A stretch of DNA of 64,000 nt from Branchiostoma floridae (lineage: Eukaryota > Chordata > Leptocardii > Amphioxiformes > Branchiostomatidae): contig NC_049994.1 in the NCBI RefSeq assembly GCF_000003815.2, positions 14,067,763-14,131,762 on the forward strand. Direction: 5' to 3'. How positions within the stretch are numbered: position 1 is the stretch's first letter; the number at the start of each line of letters is the position of its first letter. The position numbers and the translations under genes are program-made. Below, one piece after another: positions 23,601 through 34,346 of this stretch. The notes beneath the pieces are model-generated. The model did no database searches and was not told the DNA's origin. It saw nothing but the letters and a program-made list of their open reading frames with translations.

Positions 23601-24892
23601 CTATGACCTAGTTCTAATCCAGAAATTAGCCACACCCAACATTATTCCCGATTCCAAATTGCTAAAAAAAACTCCCAAGTTCCCAATCCAAACCTCACAA
23701 ACCTATTTCACATTCCAAAATGCCCAAACCCTTTCCCGCTAGTTCGCAATCCAATCCGGCCGGCTGACATGAAGAAAACAGTACAAAATAGTAGGCCCGA
23801 CAAAAACGCATAGAAACACGTGAAACAAAAACAGCTGGAGACGAGCCTCTGCTTGGAGATTAGAACCTTTATGCCCAACGTTAACCCAGCGCCCAACCCC
23901 CCACCCCACCCCCCACCCCCCTCTGTTGTTATTTTTGGAACAGCCGGCATTATCAAATGTCCTTGGTTCTGTCGAGGACGTAATGTGCCATGATTCTGGT
24001 TCTGCCTACCCTCCACAATACCTTCCTACGGGGTGCGGGAAAATCGGGAAATTCTTTCCTACTGCGGGGATCGTAAAATTCGGCAAAAAAATCGGGAAAT
24101 TGGTCCAGGGAGTCTGTCCTCGGTAAGGCTAGCAATCCCCATCGCGACCGGCCAAACCTTCTGGTAGCAAACTGACTCCCCTGGCACAACCGCACACCTC
24201 TGGAGCAAAGAATCTGTCAGTTCTGTAACCTGAACAAGGTCGAAGATGAATCCCACTTCTTATTAGATTGTAGTATATATAGTAACGATAAAAACATTTT
24301 TAGCCATATTATAGGAAAGTTCCCTCACTTTGAATCTTTGTCTAATGTTGAAAAATTCATTTTTCTTATGCATTTTGATCAAAGTACATTATACAAACAC
24401 ATCTCAAGCTACATTTTTAACATTAGTAATAAACGAGAAGAAGCCGAACAAACGTATTAGATTAGTTTTGGAACCCATGTTTTACATTAGTCTTAGAAAC
24501 CATGTGTACTGTATTACGACATTTTGTATTTGTATGCCTGTACTTAGCCCAATAGGGCATGAATGTGCAATAAAGGCTATTACGAATTATTCTCCATATA
24601 TTAGCTAGCATAGTCAGTCTGGTAGAGCGCATTGAATAATTCATCGGCACCTTTTTGTACGTTCAACATAACGTCCTTGGTACAAAATGGAATTATTGAA
24701 TGAACTCTGTGAAATCAAGGAGGTCTGTATAACCTCCTTGGTGAAATAATACATCGAGACTTACCTCGACAGCCACAGCAGAAAGAAAGTAGTCATAACT
24801 GATAAGTACAGTAAAGCTAAGAAAGCAATCAGCAGATTTCTACGTCGCATTCCCCGATCCTTGAGGCTTGAGGGGTCTGTTTTCGACGCCAT
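20609..24892 (-). CDS. ST8Sia-type sialyltransferase (GT29)
   Basis: Golgi type II membrane enzyme that transfers sialic acid from CMP-Neu5Ac to glycans. Exons are 24765-24892, 22880-23023, 21743-22237 and 20609-20912, with canonical borders and every junction in phase 2, giving 356 residues. A basic MRRR is followed by a membrane anchor (about residues 19-41), then a Pro/Ser stem. Sialylmotif L begins YRTCAVVGNGGILLGSHCG and runs to DVGQRTDM. Sialylmotif S reads HPSTGMATVLIATTFCDRLF. Motif III is HYY and motif VS is H-x4-E (HHMDAE). The cysteines of L and S that form the family disulfide are present, and the C-terminus ends near GEC as in ST8Sia enzymes. The start at 24892 is chosen because the upstream in-frame Met lies inside a MITE. 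Linkage and acceptor cannot be assigned. Confidence 0.92.
21359..21567. mobile_element. MITE with CTGTAAATGCA termini
   Basis: Lies in the last intron of the sialyltransferase gene. It starts CTGTAAATGCATTTAAGTTC and ends with the inverse GAACATTTCTGCATTTACAG. The interior is made of repeated TTCGCGGTGG/CCGCGAA blocks in both directions, so the transcript would fold. No clear target duplication. Confidence 0.7.
22659..22842. mobile_element. TAGCCTG MITE with perfect 9-bp TSD
   Basis: The 184-bp element in the second intron of the sialyltransferase gene starts TAGCCTGAGTATCATCC and ends with the inverse of TAGCCTGGGTACCATCC. AAAGGTATC flanks it on both sides (22650-22658 and 22843-22851). The right half holds two copies of a GTGTAAGGAACC(T/C)CGGTAG block. 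Confidence 0.88.
23060..23530 (-). mobile_element. 5'-truncated LINE (CR1/L2-like) in sialyltransferase intron 1
   Basis: The minus-strand frame 23258-23503 encodes the C-terminal end of a LINE reverse-transcriptase protein, with RFNTLSCRTEIYRNSYLP followed by SAWNKLPSHIV, the classic RNS(Y/F)xP...WNxLP end. A 3' UTR-like tail runs to about 23060. Only the last part of the element is present, so it is a dead 5'-truncated copy. Confidence 0.75.
24020..24650. repeat. Dispersed TAGCCTCC repeat, copy 2, split by a LINE
   Basis: The left part (24020-24185) holds AAATTCGGCAAAAAAATCGG and CTGGTAGCAAAC. The right part (24587-24650) holds GAATTATTCTCC and AGCATAGTCAGTCTGGTAG. In the copies at 18317 and 33938 these blocks are adjacent. 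The LINE fragment 24186-24586 was therefore inserted into an older repeat. Confidence 0.65.
24186..24586 (+). mobile_element. 5'-truncated LINE fragment
   Basis: The plus frame reads RICQFCNLNKVEDESHFLL followed by DC, the C-x2-C...E-DE-x-HFL-x2-C motif found at the C-terminus of many CR1/L2-like LINE polyproteins. A 3' UTR with GCAATAAAGGCTATTA at its end follows. Only the 3' end of the element is here. Confidence 0.75.
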
Positions 24893-24918
24893 TCTTCTTG
24901 TCTTGTCGCAAGGGCTAG

Positions 24919-25126
24919 CTAGCCTCCATATCAGGCTCTCTGGGGTCTTTTTTTGCTCAAAATACACTTTTGCTTGCCATTTCTTTTTTACTAGGTCGCT
25001 GATTACTGGCCCCGTAGAGTAATCAGCGACGGCCGGCAATCAGCCACCCAGTACAAATAGAAATGGACAGCAAAGGTGTATTTTGAGCCAAAATAAAGGC
25101 CCCTAAGAGCCTGCTATGGAGGCTAC
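24919..25126. mobile_element. MITE just upstream of the sialyltransferase start codon
   Basis: The roughly 208-bp inverted-repeat element starts TAGCCTCCATATCAGGCTCT and ends with the inverse of TAGCCTCCATAGCAGGCTCT. Internal matches include CTCAAAATACAC/GTGTATTTTGAG, and a central hairpin reads GTCGCTGATTACT/AGTAATCAGCGAC. CAAGGGC occurs on both sides, suggesting an imperfect target duplication. It sits about 30 bp upstream of the ATG at 24892 and may be part of the promoter or 5' UTR. Confidence 0.75.
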
Positions 25127-25248
25127 CAAGGGCAAGGTATTCGTGCCGGTAATGACTCACTAACATGCAAATGTCATATCTAAGTCATGGCCACACAGAC
25201 ACAGTGTCATGCATCTATTATTAATCCACCCCATGAAACTCCCTTTCC

Positions 25249-25605
25249 GTCGTACCCATAAATTTCCGCCGTCGCCGTGACCGCTAGAAAATCTTGCCGT
25301 AACCGTTAGTTTTCACCGTACCCGCTAGAAAGTCTTACCGTACCCATTAGTTTCCGCCATACCCGCTAGAAAATCTTGCCGTACCCGTTAGCTTTCGCCG
25401 TAACCGCTAGAAAATCTTGCCGCCTAGTACCCGTTAGTTTAAAATTTTCGCCATACCCGACAGAAAATCTTGCCGTACCCGTTCGTTTTCGCCGTACCCG
25501 CTAGAAAATCTTGCCGTACCCGTTAGTTTAAAATTTTCGCCATACCCGCCAGAAAGTCTTGCCGTACCCGTTCGTTTTCGCCGTACCCTGTTTTTTTCCG
25601 CCGTA
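25249..25605. repeat. Minisatellite, unit about 41 bp
   Basis: Tandem, slightly divergent units of the form GCCGTACCCGCTAGAAAATC followed by TTGCCGTACCCGTTAGTTT. CCGTACCCG (or CCATACCCG) recurs about every 20 bp. It lies upstream of the sialyltransferase gene. Confidence 0.85.
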
Positions 25606-25660
25606 CGGCATCTCTCGGCCACAGGGCGTACGCACACGAAAGCGAGTAGACGCATTCTAT

Positions 25661-25887
25661 AATCTCCAAGCAGATCCTACGGTGCCATAAGATAGTATCA
25701 AAGCTGGCCAAGGAGTATAGCCGGCCAAAGGGAGTCAAACAGGCACCGGAGGCGGGTTTGATACTATATTACGCCACCGTGGATCTGCTTGGCTGGCCAA
25801 GGAGTATAGCCGGCCAAAGGGAGTCAAACAGGCACCGGAGGCGGGTTTGATACTATATTACGCCACCGTGGATCTGCTTGGAGATTA
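25661..25887. mobile_element. AATCTCCAAGCAG MITE with 9-bp TSD and internal duplication
   Basis: The left arm begins AATCTCCAAGCAGATCCTAC and the right arm ends GGATCTGCTTGGAGATTA. GCATTCTAT flanks it (25652-25660 and 25888-25896). An internal segment from GCTGGCCAAGGAGTATAG is duplicated with an 89-bp period (25703 and 25792). It is the best-defined copy of a family also seen at 12931, 34067, 44135 and 60559. Confidence 0.88.
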
Positions 25888-26359
25888 GCATTCTATACTG
25901 TTTTACCCTGTTTATTTGTCTGTTTGTCTCCTTTCTTGTTACCTGCAATTAGCCATCGGGCAAGAATTTACAATGAAATATATATTAACGTGTTCTAATA
26001 TCTATCCACTGATGTTGGCTCATTTGGTGTAACATCATCTTCATCATTTTACCCAATATCAATAAATCATACACACAGTAAGTCATTTCGAGTTTGACAA
26101 ATACGTTTCACTCATCCATTTATTTAACGTACTTGTTATCTAACTACCAATGAATAATCATTTACATTGAGGCGAAAATAGCAGCTTTTCAAAAAGTACG
26201 TGTTTCTCGTCACATCTCTAATGATCTCTCATCGCTGACTAACTAGCCTTATATAGATAACCGAGTAATATCATTTATATCATAGACTGACACTAGATCG
26301 TACGACTGCTAGTCAAGCTGTAAACACGGATCGCCTCTGTTGTCAAAGTTACCTGTATC

Positions 26360-26500
26360 GTTAATACTGTTGTATATTGTATACTATTGTACAATGTATT
26401 TTGTATTGTTACCAGGGCTAGCCCTTAATAATAGCCTCCGGCTAGTTGGGTAGCCCTGGCTGTATTTCTTATGACTATACAGCAAATCAAATCAAATCTC
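26360..26500 (+). mobile_element. LINE 3' tail
   Basis: TTGTATTGTTACCAGGGCTA followed by AGCCTCCGGCTAGTTGGGTA and an AAATC microsatellite end resembles the 3' UTR and simple-repeat tail of lancelet CR1-like LINEs. No coding part remains. Confidence 0.5.
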
Positions 26501-27569
26501 TCCGTTTGTTTTACGTCAAAAGATAGCTTGCATCTTCCCCAAAACAAGAGGTCCCAAAGTCCGATTTCAACTTGCTCACGTGTCATTATCTAAGCCTGCT
26601 GTATATTGGAGCTTTAGGAATTCCCGCCATATTTAAAACAACACCAACTGGACTAATAGACACGTTTGTGCCCCACATATGCACTGTTTGTCGTCTGTTG
26701 GCACCATATGTGACTTGGAGGGTTAGAGATTGAAGTGGTTGTATTTTGTAGAACAGGTGCGATTTTTCCCGCTTAATTGACAACAATTACTAGTGCGCCC
26801 GTGAAGATAGACTAGACAAGACGTTTGATTGTAAACGGCTCCCTACTATTCAGTAATAATAAGACCTAAGTTTGGTTAGGCGTTGTTTGATGATGTTATG
26901 AGAATGTAAGTTTGCTTTCGGCCATATTTCTGTTATTCAAACATAAGGTCAGGTTCAACAGAAGCCACTTGAAAAACTTCAAACAGTCCAAAACAAACTA
27001 ACCGAGAGAAAGGTAAAGGAAGAATAAATGAACAATAGCGGTGCCTTAAGTCCATTTAAGCCTACTTTGAAAACATACCAGGTTTCTGGTCGGTGCCAGA
27101 ATGGTATTAATCCTGTGTTCACCTGTACAGGTGAAATATTTAATCCGAAGACAAAGGCATTCACAAAGGGCGTAGTAACATTTGAATTTACATATATCCA
27201 CGTGGTATAAAAAGATGACTGCAAGATGTTGAGAAATATGTATTTCTTTATGTTATGATGAAACCAATTAAACGATTTTCTGTCCATATCGAGTTCTTGT
27301 CATAAATGCCACAACCGCGATATGTGATTGAGGTTAACCTTTGAAAATGTCACGTATATCATGAACAAGGGTATACACAGTTACTTGCACAAGTTTGCTA
27401 AAATTCCGACGTCAGTAAGGTCCGACGGAATTTTCTTTCGGATTCCATTTAGCCGATGGCTTGTGCTTTATATGACGCTTTGAAGTAGCGCTAATGGGAC
27501 AATTATTACGGCTAATGTGATAGCAATGTAGGTATGGCTTGAGGTACAAGGCCTTCAAACGCCGAGATC

Positions 27570-27857
27570 ATGTTCTTGTCGTTGGCCAGAAAACTCTTGA
27601 AGTCTCCAGACTACAGCCACTATGGAGAAATCAGTGGGCGCACAACACGGTCCAGTAACAAACTAGACAGTTTCAAAGCAAGAACTGAACGTTTTAGAAA
27701 ACGCGCTTTACTCTACATGGTCACATTACTGAACATTGTTGAAGCTAGGTGCTCATTTTCACCTGAGTCGAGTGAGGAAAGCCAAGACCACTACACCACT
27801 GTGTTGTTGTTTTTGCTGGATTTCCGTTGGTTTGTAGAGCGTGTGAGTAAGGAGTGA
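27570..27857 (+). mobile_element. Possible LINE C-terminal remnant
   Basis: A 95-codon open frame includes SFKARTERFRKRALLYMV, similar in style to the RTERFRKSxxPxxV segment at the end of several LINE reverse transcriptases. It could also be unrelated. No flanking tail is obvious. Confidence 0.35.
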
Positions 27858-27929
27858 GATCCGTCCGGGAGACGGAACCCTATGACAGGTATTAGGTCAC
27901 CATGGTCTTTATATTAATGATCTGGGGGA

Positions 27930-28260
27930 CTGAATCAACTTTGCCAGATACATATCGCGAAAAGGCACCGTAAGCGCATGTAAGAACCTGTTAGGCTTAC
28001 CTAGGGCAGTCCTGAAGGATAGACGACTAGGACTATTGCGGTTAGAAAGAAAGCCACGGGAGCTAAGCCCGCTTGTGATGAACAGGACAAAGTGGAGAGA
28101 GTTGAAGGAAGACTGATTGCAGCTGCAGGGTGTCCAGACCACTGGAGAAGCAGGACACGGTTGACTACTACTACTACTGAATTAAGGTATCGAAGAACTT
28201 TATTGCACGACAATTGTACATGATACAATGTATGGCAACAACTATTACATAAAGTAAAAT
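27930..28260. mobile_element. Retroelement remnants, both strands
   Basis: The plus strand reads LKDRRLGLLRLERKPRELSP then MNRTKWREL before a stop, like a decayed LINE C-terminus. On the minus strand the segment 28190-28260 has ATGTACAATTGTCGTGCAAT followed by AAAG, like a LINE 3' UTR with a poly-A signal. Probably two old fragments abutting. Confidence 0.35.
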
Positions 28261-29617
28261 ATAGAGGTATAGGAAAAGGCTTAATAAGCTAGTTAACATA
28301 CCTATTAGGGCTAATATAATTCTTTGATATTACGTTAGTACTACAATGGTATAGGTAGTGTCTGTACGTAAACCGGACGAGTAGCTAACTATCCTAGGAA
28401 TAGGCCGCAAAAGCCCAACAAAATAACCCCACTGACACATTGACTTGGAGGTTATTCTGTACAGGAGTGAGGAAAATTTGAACACGAACATTTAGTTCTC
28501 GCGAGAGCATCTTGACGATACTTCTCGCGCACGTCAAGCTTTGCAAATATCCGGCATCTATCAATATCTCTGTTTGCGTGGGAGAAATATAAAACAACCA
28601 GCTGAGGCACGCGTACGTCCAATGGTTTGTTGATGTGTCGAACGTTGATAAGGATTTTTTCACCGAGTTTGCCCGATGAACAACACTGTGACGAATTGCA
28701 GACAGAAGTAAGCAGGTGATTCGTCTCATCATTCCAGATTATTGATTCGGAAAACTAACACAGGTAAGAATTGTATGGTCCACTTGTCTCAACAACGGTG
28801 TCTCGATTCTTCAAATATAGACTGACAAAGTTTTCCTTTTGGCACGAAAAAAGAATTCAAATCCTCGAGACAGACGGTGCCGATGAACACCGTTATTTGT
28901 CCCGCCCAATTTCTATTATCTTCGAAGGCAGAAATGGCACATATAAATATAGAGGTCACGTGCTTATCTTTATTTGTGAACTCTTAATGGTTTCTCTTTG
29001 ACAGCAGGTAGGGTGTTTGTTTAAATGAAACTGGGGAATTGGAATGCAAATGCTTTAAATGAAAAAAAAAACGCGTATTGTCGACCATGCTGACAGCTGT
29101 GAATTTTTGACTGCTACATTCTAGCATAACTTTGCAAAAGAAAGACTTGAAATTTAAGAAGACGATAACCAAATACGTGTAGAAATAGAAATATGTGTAT
29201 TAAAACCTATAGAAATATATGTATTAATATACAGATATTATGAATGTTTTTTCAGTCCCCTAAAATAACCGGATGCTAGTCCGTGCATATGGCCTGCTGC
29301 CTAAGAAAGTTTCACGATGAGAAATGAGACTCCGTCAGTATCCTGTTACCCCAATGGGAAAGGTCAAATCTATTGTTTAACGCACATCCGTTCATTGACA
29401 GGAGTAATATCAATCTTGCACCCCATTATTCAAACTTTAGCCTGTGTAACACAAACTCTGCCGTCGTCGGGCGTGGTGTAACCGAGGAACCCGACGGGCA
29501 ACAATGGCGGGTCGATTGACGATATGAAAATACTCTGCCGTCGTCGGGCGTGGTGTAACCAAGGAGCCTTTATCAACTTTTATCAACTTTTATCAACTTG
29601 ATAAAAGCTCCTTATTG

Positions 29618-29835
29618 TAACTGGTAAAGCGTTCGGCTCGGAATCTAGAGGTCCTGAGTTCGATCCCCACCGTGCCTCCCGACGTTATGCCCTTGGGAAA
29701 GGCACTTTATACAACCTTCCTCACTTTACTTCACCCAGGTCTAAAAATGGGAACCTGACTTCCGTCGGGGAGGTAAAAGACTAAAGTTTACCTTCTGTCT
29801 GTACCGTGTATGTGCCACTGTTAATATAAGTTATA
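29618..29835 (+). mobile_element. tRNA-derived SINE
   Basis: The head resembles a tRNA (CTGGTAAAGCG, then the B-box GAGTTCGATCCC) and the body contains CCCTTGGGAAAGGCACTTTA and CCTGACTTCCGTCGGGGAGG. The head is fused to a preceding GCCGTCGTCGGGCGTGG segment that occurs twice (29460 and 29534). Confidence 0.65.
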
Positions 29836-32800
29836 AAGAAAAAAACTTGAGTGCAGTGCCACATTGTCCTCGTCTGTCCAAAGGTAAATAGAAAAAAAAC
29901 TCTGCTGTCAGTGGCTGTAACTGGCCCCTCCCCGCAGGCGGATGTTGGGCGGGCTGCTATAAGCGAGATTTAATCAGGCTATTCAAACGTCATGAAGCGT
30001 AATCATTGCTTTCCGCTTTCAAAGTCTTTTCGGATAATTCCTACCGTGTTCTTGAACATAAAGTGTTTTGTATATTAAAAGCTCACTATCTAGAATTATA
30101 TTTTTTTTGTCTTTATCATAATTTTCAATGCTGAATTATAATAGTCACACACAAAAAAAGGCAAAGCCTCTCTTAAATATCAGACTCTCTTTGTATACCG
30201 GTCCACATTGTATACTTTACTGATCATATAGAAATGTAAATGTGTCGTCATATCATATAATCACTATGTCATTTTTTCTCTTTATCAGTTTAGCTGTCAA
30301 ATCAATACATCATATCATGTAGCTACCAGCCCAAAGCTGCCTAGGCAGTCCCTTGTGATGACTTGTCTCATCGTCAATAAAGTTTAAGTCATGTCCTCAT
30401 ATCATTATATAATAAACATCTAGAATGATGTTGATTGTATCTCCGAATTGCATGGCGACACCAAAGGTCATGAGTTCGATCCCCACCCTACGACGAACAA
30501 ACACAGCTCCCATCATTTTGTTTACACAAGATAAATACTCCAGTCATTATTCCGTGCTCTGTCCTGACTACATTAAAATCCATTTTAAATATTGACTCCG
30601 AGGCATGTGCTTCGCCTGAACCTAAAAGAACAGATGACCGGGCATGTCAAAACCGGAATATTGTCGATTTTACCTAGCTCGGAGCGTTTCCATTATTGTC
30701 CAATAAACACCACTGTAAATTGTGAAATCTTTGTCTCATGAACCATTGAAAATACTCAACTTGTAGTATGCTTCCCTCTTCCTGACCAAGTCTTCCTGAC
30801 CAGGTCCATTTTCTTCCAACACAAAGGTGTACGTACACGGGTCAAATTTTAAACGACCGACCACTGTCGCCTTTTTCAGGATAAATACTTCAAGGGTAAC
30901 CTATGTGATATCAGCCTGACTCAAGGCTGTAGAACTCAAATTTTTCACAATCACTTTTTTGTACTTATAACATGATGACGTAGTTTTATTCCATTCCATA
31001 CCAACAATGCAACATCCACGGAGTAAAAAATTCAATGTCATGATTGCGTGGTGAGAATGACCTTTGAAGTTCCGTTGATGCTGACGTAATGACATGAATA
31101 GCACTTGACGTGTATGTCAAGAAGCAATGTTTAACCAAACCCGTTCTGTTCCACCCGCCTCTTTGACTTGTGATCGCGCCATCATAAGCTAATACGTTTG
31201 CCAGTAACCGACGACCTTTAACTTCGCATTCCGTGGGCCGATCCGCGTATCATGGCGCAAAGACACACAGAGCTTTGCGCGGATTTCTGGCGACTTAGCG
31301 CTTGAAGAAAAACACAAAAACAAGTTTGGGACAAGTTGAAAAATATTTGATCCACCTGTTAGACTACAAGTCGCAAACATCACGGTAACCCCCGCCTATG
31401 TGCGCAGTTTGGGCACGTACCCCCGTGTGGACCAACATGGTGACCAGGGGTGACAAAACCACTCACCAGACACTTCAGAAGGCAGCCAAACAACCAAGAC
31501 ACAACCGGCACCTATGGCCTATTCGGTTTGGGAGTAAGCATGGGGGTCTTGCGGGAACCCTTGTCTCTGTTTTTGCCCATCTGGTACGTTTGTGGCGACA
31601 ACTCTTATTCGAAACATTTCTCTAAAAGTTTGGGAAACAGGTTTCACTATTTCAACACGGTTCGAAACGAACATTCTTTTGTTTTCGTTAACTTGAAGAT
31701 TGCCACATAGTTAAGAATTGACTAAGCAAACGTACAATAGACATATGCTAACAATTATGATAACTTTTATCTTCATCAATATATTATTTCCTAGATTTTC
31801 AAGATTATATATTATTAGAACTATCTACATTCTCCAATAGGGGACTTCATTCAAATATCATGTTGGTAAAAATTGTAAATCAGTGAAACACGCAAACCCC
31901 TGAAAGAGCCTCTGGTGTTGGCCAATTCTTGGTTGCCAATTTAGAGTGTCATTTCAGTGTTCGCAAGATTATCCGTACCGCACTGTAGTCTACTAGTACT
32001 TTATGACTTGTAATCTTCTTATGTTGCGCCGTTTACTATCTAACCGACTGCGAAGGTCTGTTTTCGTTTCACTATTACTACGTGAGGAGGGGAAACTGTC
32101 AACCGTGAAACATGTGGGCACTTCATCCATCGTATTCTGGTGGAAAACGGCGCACTGTATCAAGGACTGGATCAACCAGGTTTGAAACGAGTTGGTGACC
32201 ATTACCGACACCCAGTCAAGTCTCCTGTGACTGTTCGGTGAGTGGATATACAGTATTAATGTCCACACACTGATTACATTTAGCTTATAGATACATACTC
32301 TATGTACTTGATTGTGTGCAGCGCAAAAATCGTTCTGCCAACGTTATAATGTACAGTTTAAACTGACCGAGAAGACCACATACATACATGGGACCGATAA
32401 CATGTGTTCTATGCGAAGAGGTGGTCACTATATACAGGACTGTTATAATGCCTGTTTTACTGGGGGAAAGTATCTAGTATCTAGGGGACGCTGCGCCAAA
32501 AATGATCACGATTGCTAGGTAATACTTGTATAGAGGTGGTTAATAGTACAGGTTAGACTGTATTTCAATATTTGTCTTGGTGTTAATCTTTTCGTTTGTG
32601 TGGTTAGACATATGGCGTCCTGGAGAACATAACCAGGCGAAACAACCAGCAGATAAAGTACGAATCTAGACAGGCTGGTTCTTAAATAATCATATCATTT
32701 CAGAAGATGTATATTGATGTTTTAGTAATTTCGTTGTTTGGCTTTTACCTCTTCTGCGACGACCCATTTCTGTCATATTGACAAATTTTCTTGTTGCACA

Positions 32801-33937
32801 AAAAATCCCTTTGTACCAACTTTAAAGTAAACTGCGGTTAGTTTTGAGAAATAGATAGCAAAAGTAAAGTTGATCCGTCAGAATAAGAGCTGTTTGTAGA
32901 AGATTGATTGATTTTTAAGACAGCTTTCCAAACGTGTTGTCAGTGCGCTGTGTTTGCCGTGTAGAACAGCGTCAATAAACCCAACTACTCAAAGGGCAAT
33001 GTCCAGCTACAGCAGAAGGGATTTCCACATTTTTACAACTTTTCTACAACAAGCAGGCGTTAAAAGATAGTATCGTTCCAACTAGAAGTACTTGGATAAC
33101 GAAATTGTGATAAACATTCGTACGAACGTGTATTTCATTAAGATGACTATTGACATATCCAAAGTACAGAGGATTAGTGGACCACAGGTTATGTCGTTTT
33201 AATCGATTTCCGATACAGACACTTGGTGTTCCTACAGACTTTTGCGGGTAGTCTTTTGTCTTACTGCAAGTGGCCATCGAAATATGGCCGACTTATGCCA
33301 GGGGAACATTTTCAAGCCTTCTCCCGGTCGCTTGCGCAAACGAAAAGCATGATATATGATATCATATGAATAACAACAAAGATGATACCAACTGTAGTGC
33401 TTCCGAAAATGTTCTTCAGAGCTCACAGACTCGCTGAGCGAGCTGCTAGTACTTCCCTGCTGTGGTACTGTCTTTTGGTTTTACTGACGGCCTACTTGCG
33501 CGGACTATCCAGACATAAACTCGTGACTCCAACACGTACTCCTTTCTATTTTGTCCTACAAAATCTTGCATAAATCCCTGTGTTGGGCAAAGAACAACTT
33601 TGAATACAATGGTTCAACGAATCGAATACTCGAATACAGCATTTTCAAGGTCATGCACCTTTCTGATTATAGAACGCTGTACAATTTAGGTGACTGTCAC
33701 AAAAAATATACACACACTGTAAGTATGATGAGATTACAGAAATATTTGTCTTTATTTACACGAACCCCCTAGGTTCAAGGCATGTTGACACTACATGGCC
33801 CCTGAGATCATAGGTTATCAGAAGAAAACACGTCATATTATACGTGCCTGTATATTTCTTTACTACATTTGTAGAGGTTATATAACGTTAAGATCGACGT
33901 TACAAATAAACAAAGACGTATAGGGGGTGGCTCTAGC

Positions 33938-34300
33938 CTCCACAGGCCTACCTACGGAGGGTATGGGGATCGTAGAATTTGGAAAAAAATCGGGAAATTG
34001 GCCAGGGGAGTCAGCCCACGCTTAGGTTCATGTTTCCCGTCCGACCAACTCCTCTGGAAGCAAAATAATCTCGAACCAGATCCACGGTGCGTAATGTATA
34101 GTATCAAACTTCCCGTAAAACTCCGGTGCCCGTTTGACTCCCTTAGCCGGCTACACTCCTTGGCCAGCTTTGATACTATCTTATGGCACCGTAGGATCTG
34201 CTTGGAAATTAGTTGCAAAACTCCCCTGGAAAATTATTCTCCCTATGATAGCCAGCGTAGTCAGTCTGGTAGAGACCAGGGTGGCTTAGCCATTTTAGCC
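33938..34300. repeat. Dispersed TAGCCTCC repeat, copy 3, split by a MITE
   Basis: The left part starts TAGCCTCCACAGGCC and contains GTAGAATTTGGAAAAAAATC. It is interrupted at 34067-34211 by an AATCTCCAAGCAG-family MITE and resumes with AAAACTCCCCTGG, TTATTCTCCCTATGATAGCC and AGTCAGTCTGGTAGAGACC. It ends just before the NXPE first coding exon. Confidence 0.7.
34067..34211. mobile_element. AATCTCCAAGCAG-family MITE nested in a repeat
   Basis: The left arm AATCTCGAACCAGATCC and right arm GGATCTGCTTGGAAATTA match the family. The flanks share GCAAAA, a partly eroded target duplication. It is nested inside the repeat at 33938-34300, so it is younger than that repeat. Confidence 0.75.
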
Positions 34301-34346
34301 AGTATAGCTTTAGAGCTGGACGCCTTTTTGTTTCAGAGTGTGAGCC

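Larger units (their letters stand above)
25897..33937. other. Gene-poor, repeat-bearing intergenic region
   Basis: About 8 kb between the sialyltransferase and NXPE genes. Apart from the LINE and SINE pieces listed separately, and a short array of ATCAACTTTT units near 29571-29605, it is AT-rich DNA. No open frame has recognisable domains or convincing splice borders. A frame at 28394-28732 (minus, 112 codons) has coding-like length but no recognisable motif. Confidence 0.5.

Noticed and set aside
25249-25605. Possible CRISPR-like array
   Set aside because: The units are contiguous tandem repeats without unique spacers, in a eukaryotic sequence.
29618-29700. Possible functional tRNA gene
   Set aside because: A and B boxes are present but no closed cloverleaf can be drawn, and a SINE body follows.
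31398-32518. Several 60-90 codon frames between the sialyltransferase and NXPE genes
   Set aside because: No domain, no splice context, and no codon bias unlike random AT-rich DNA.
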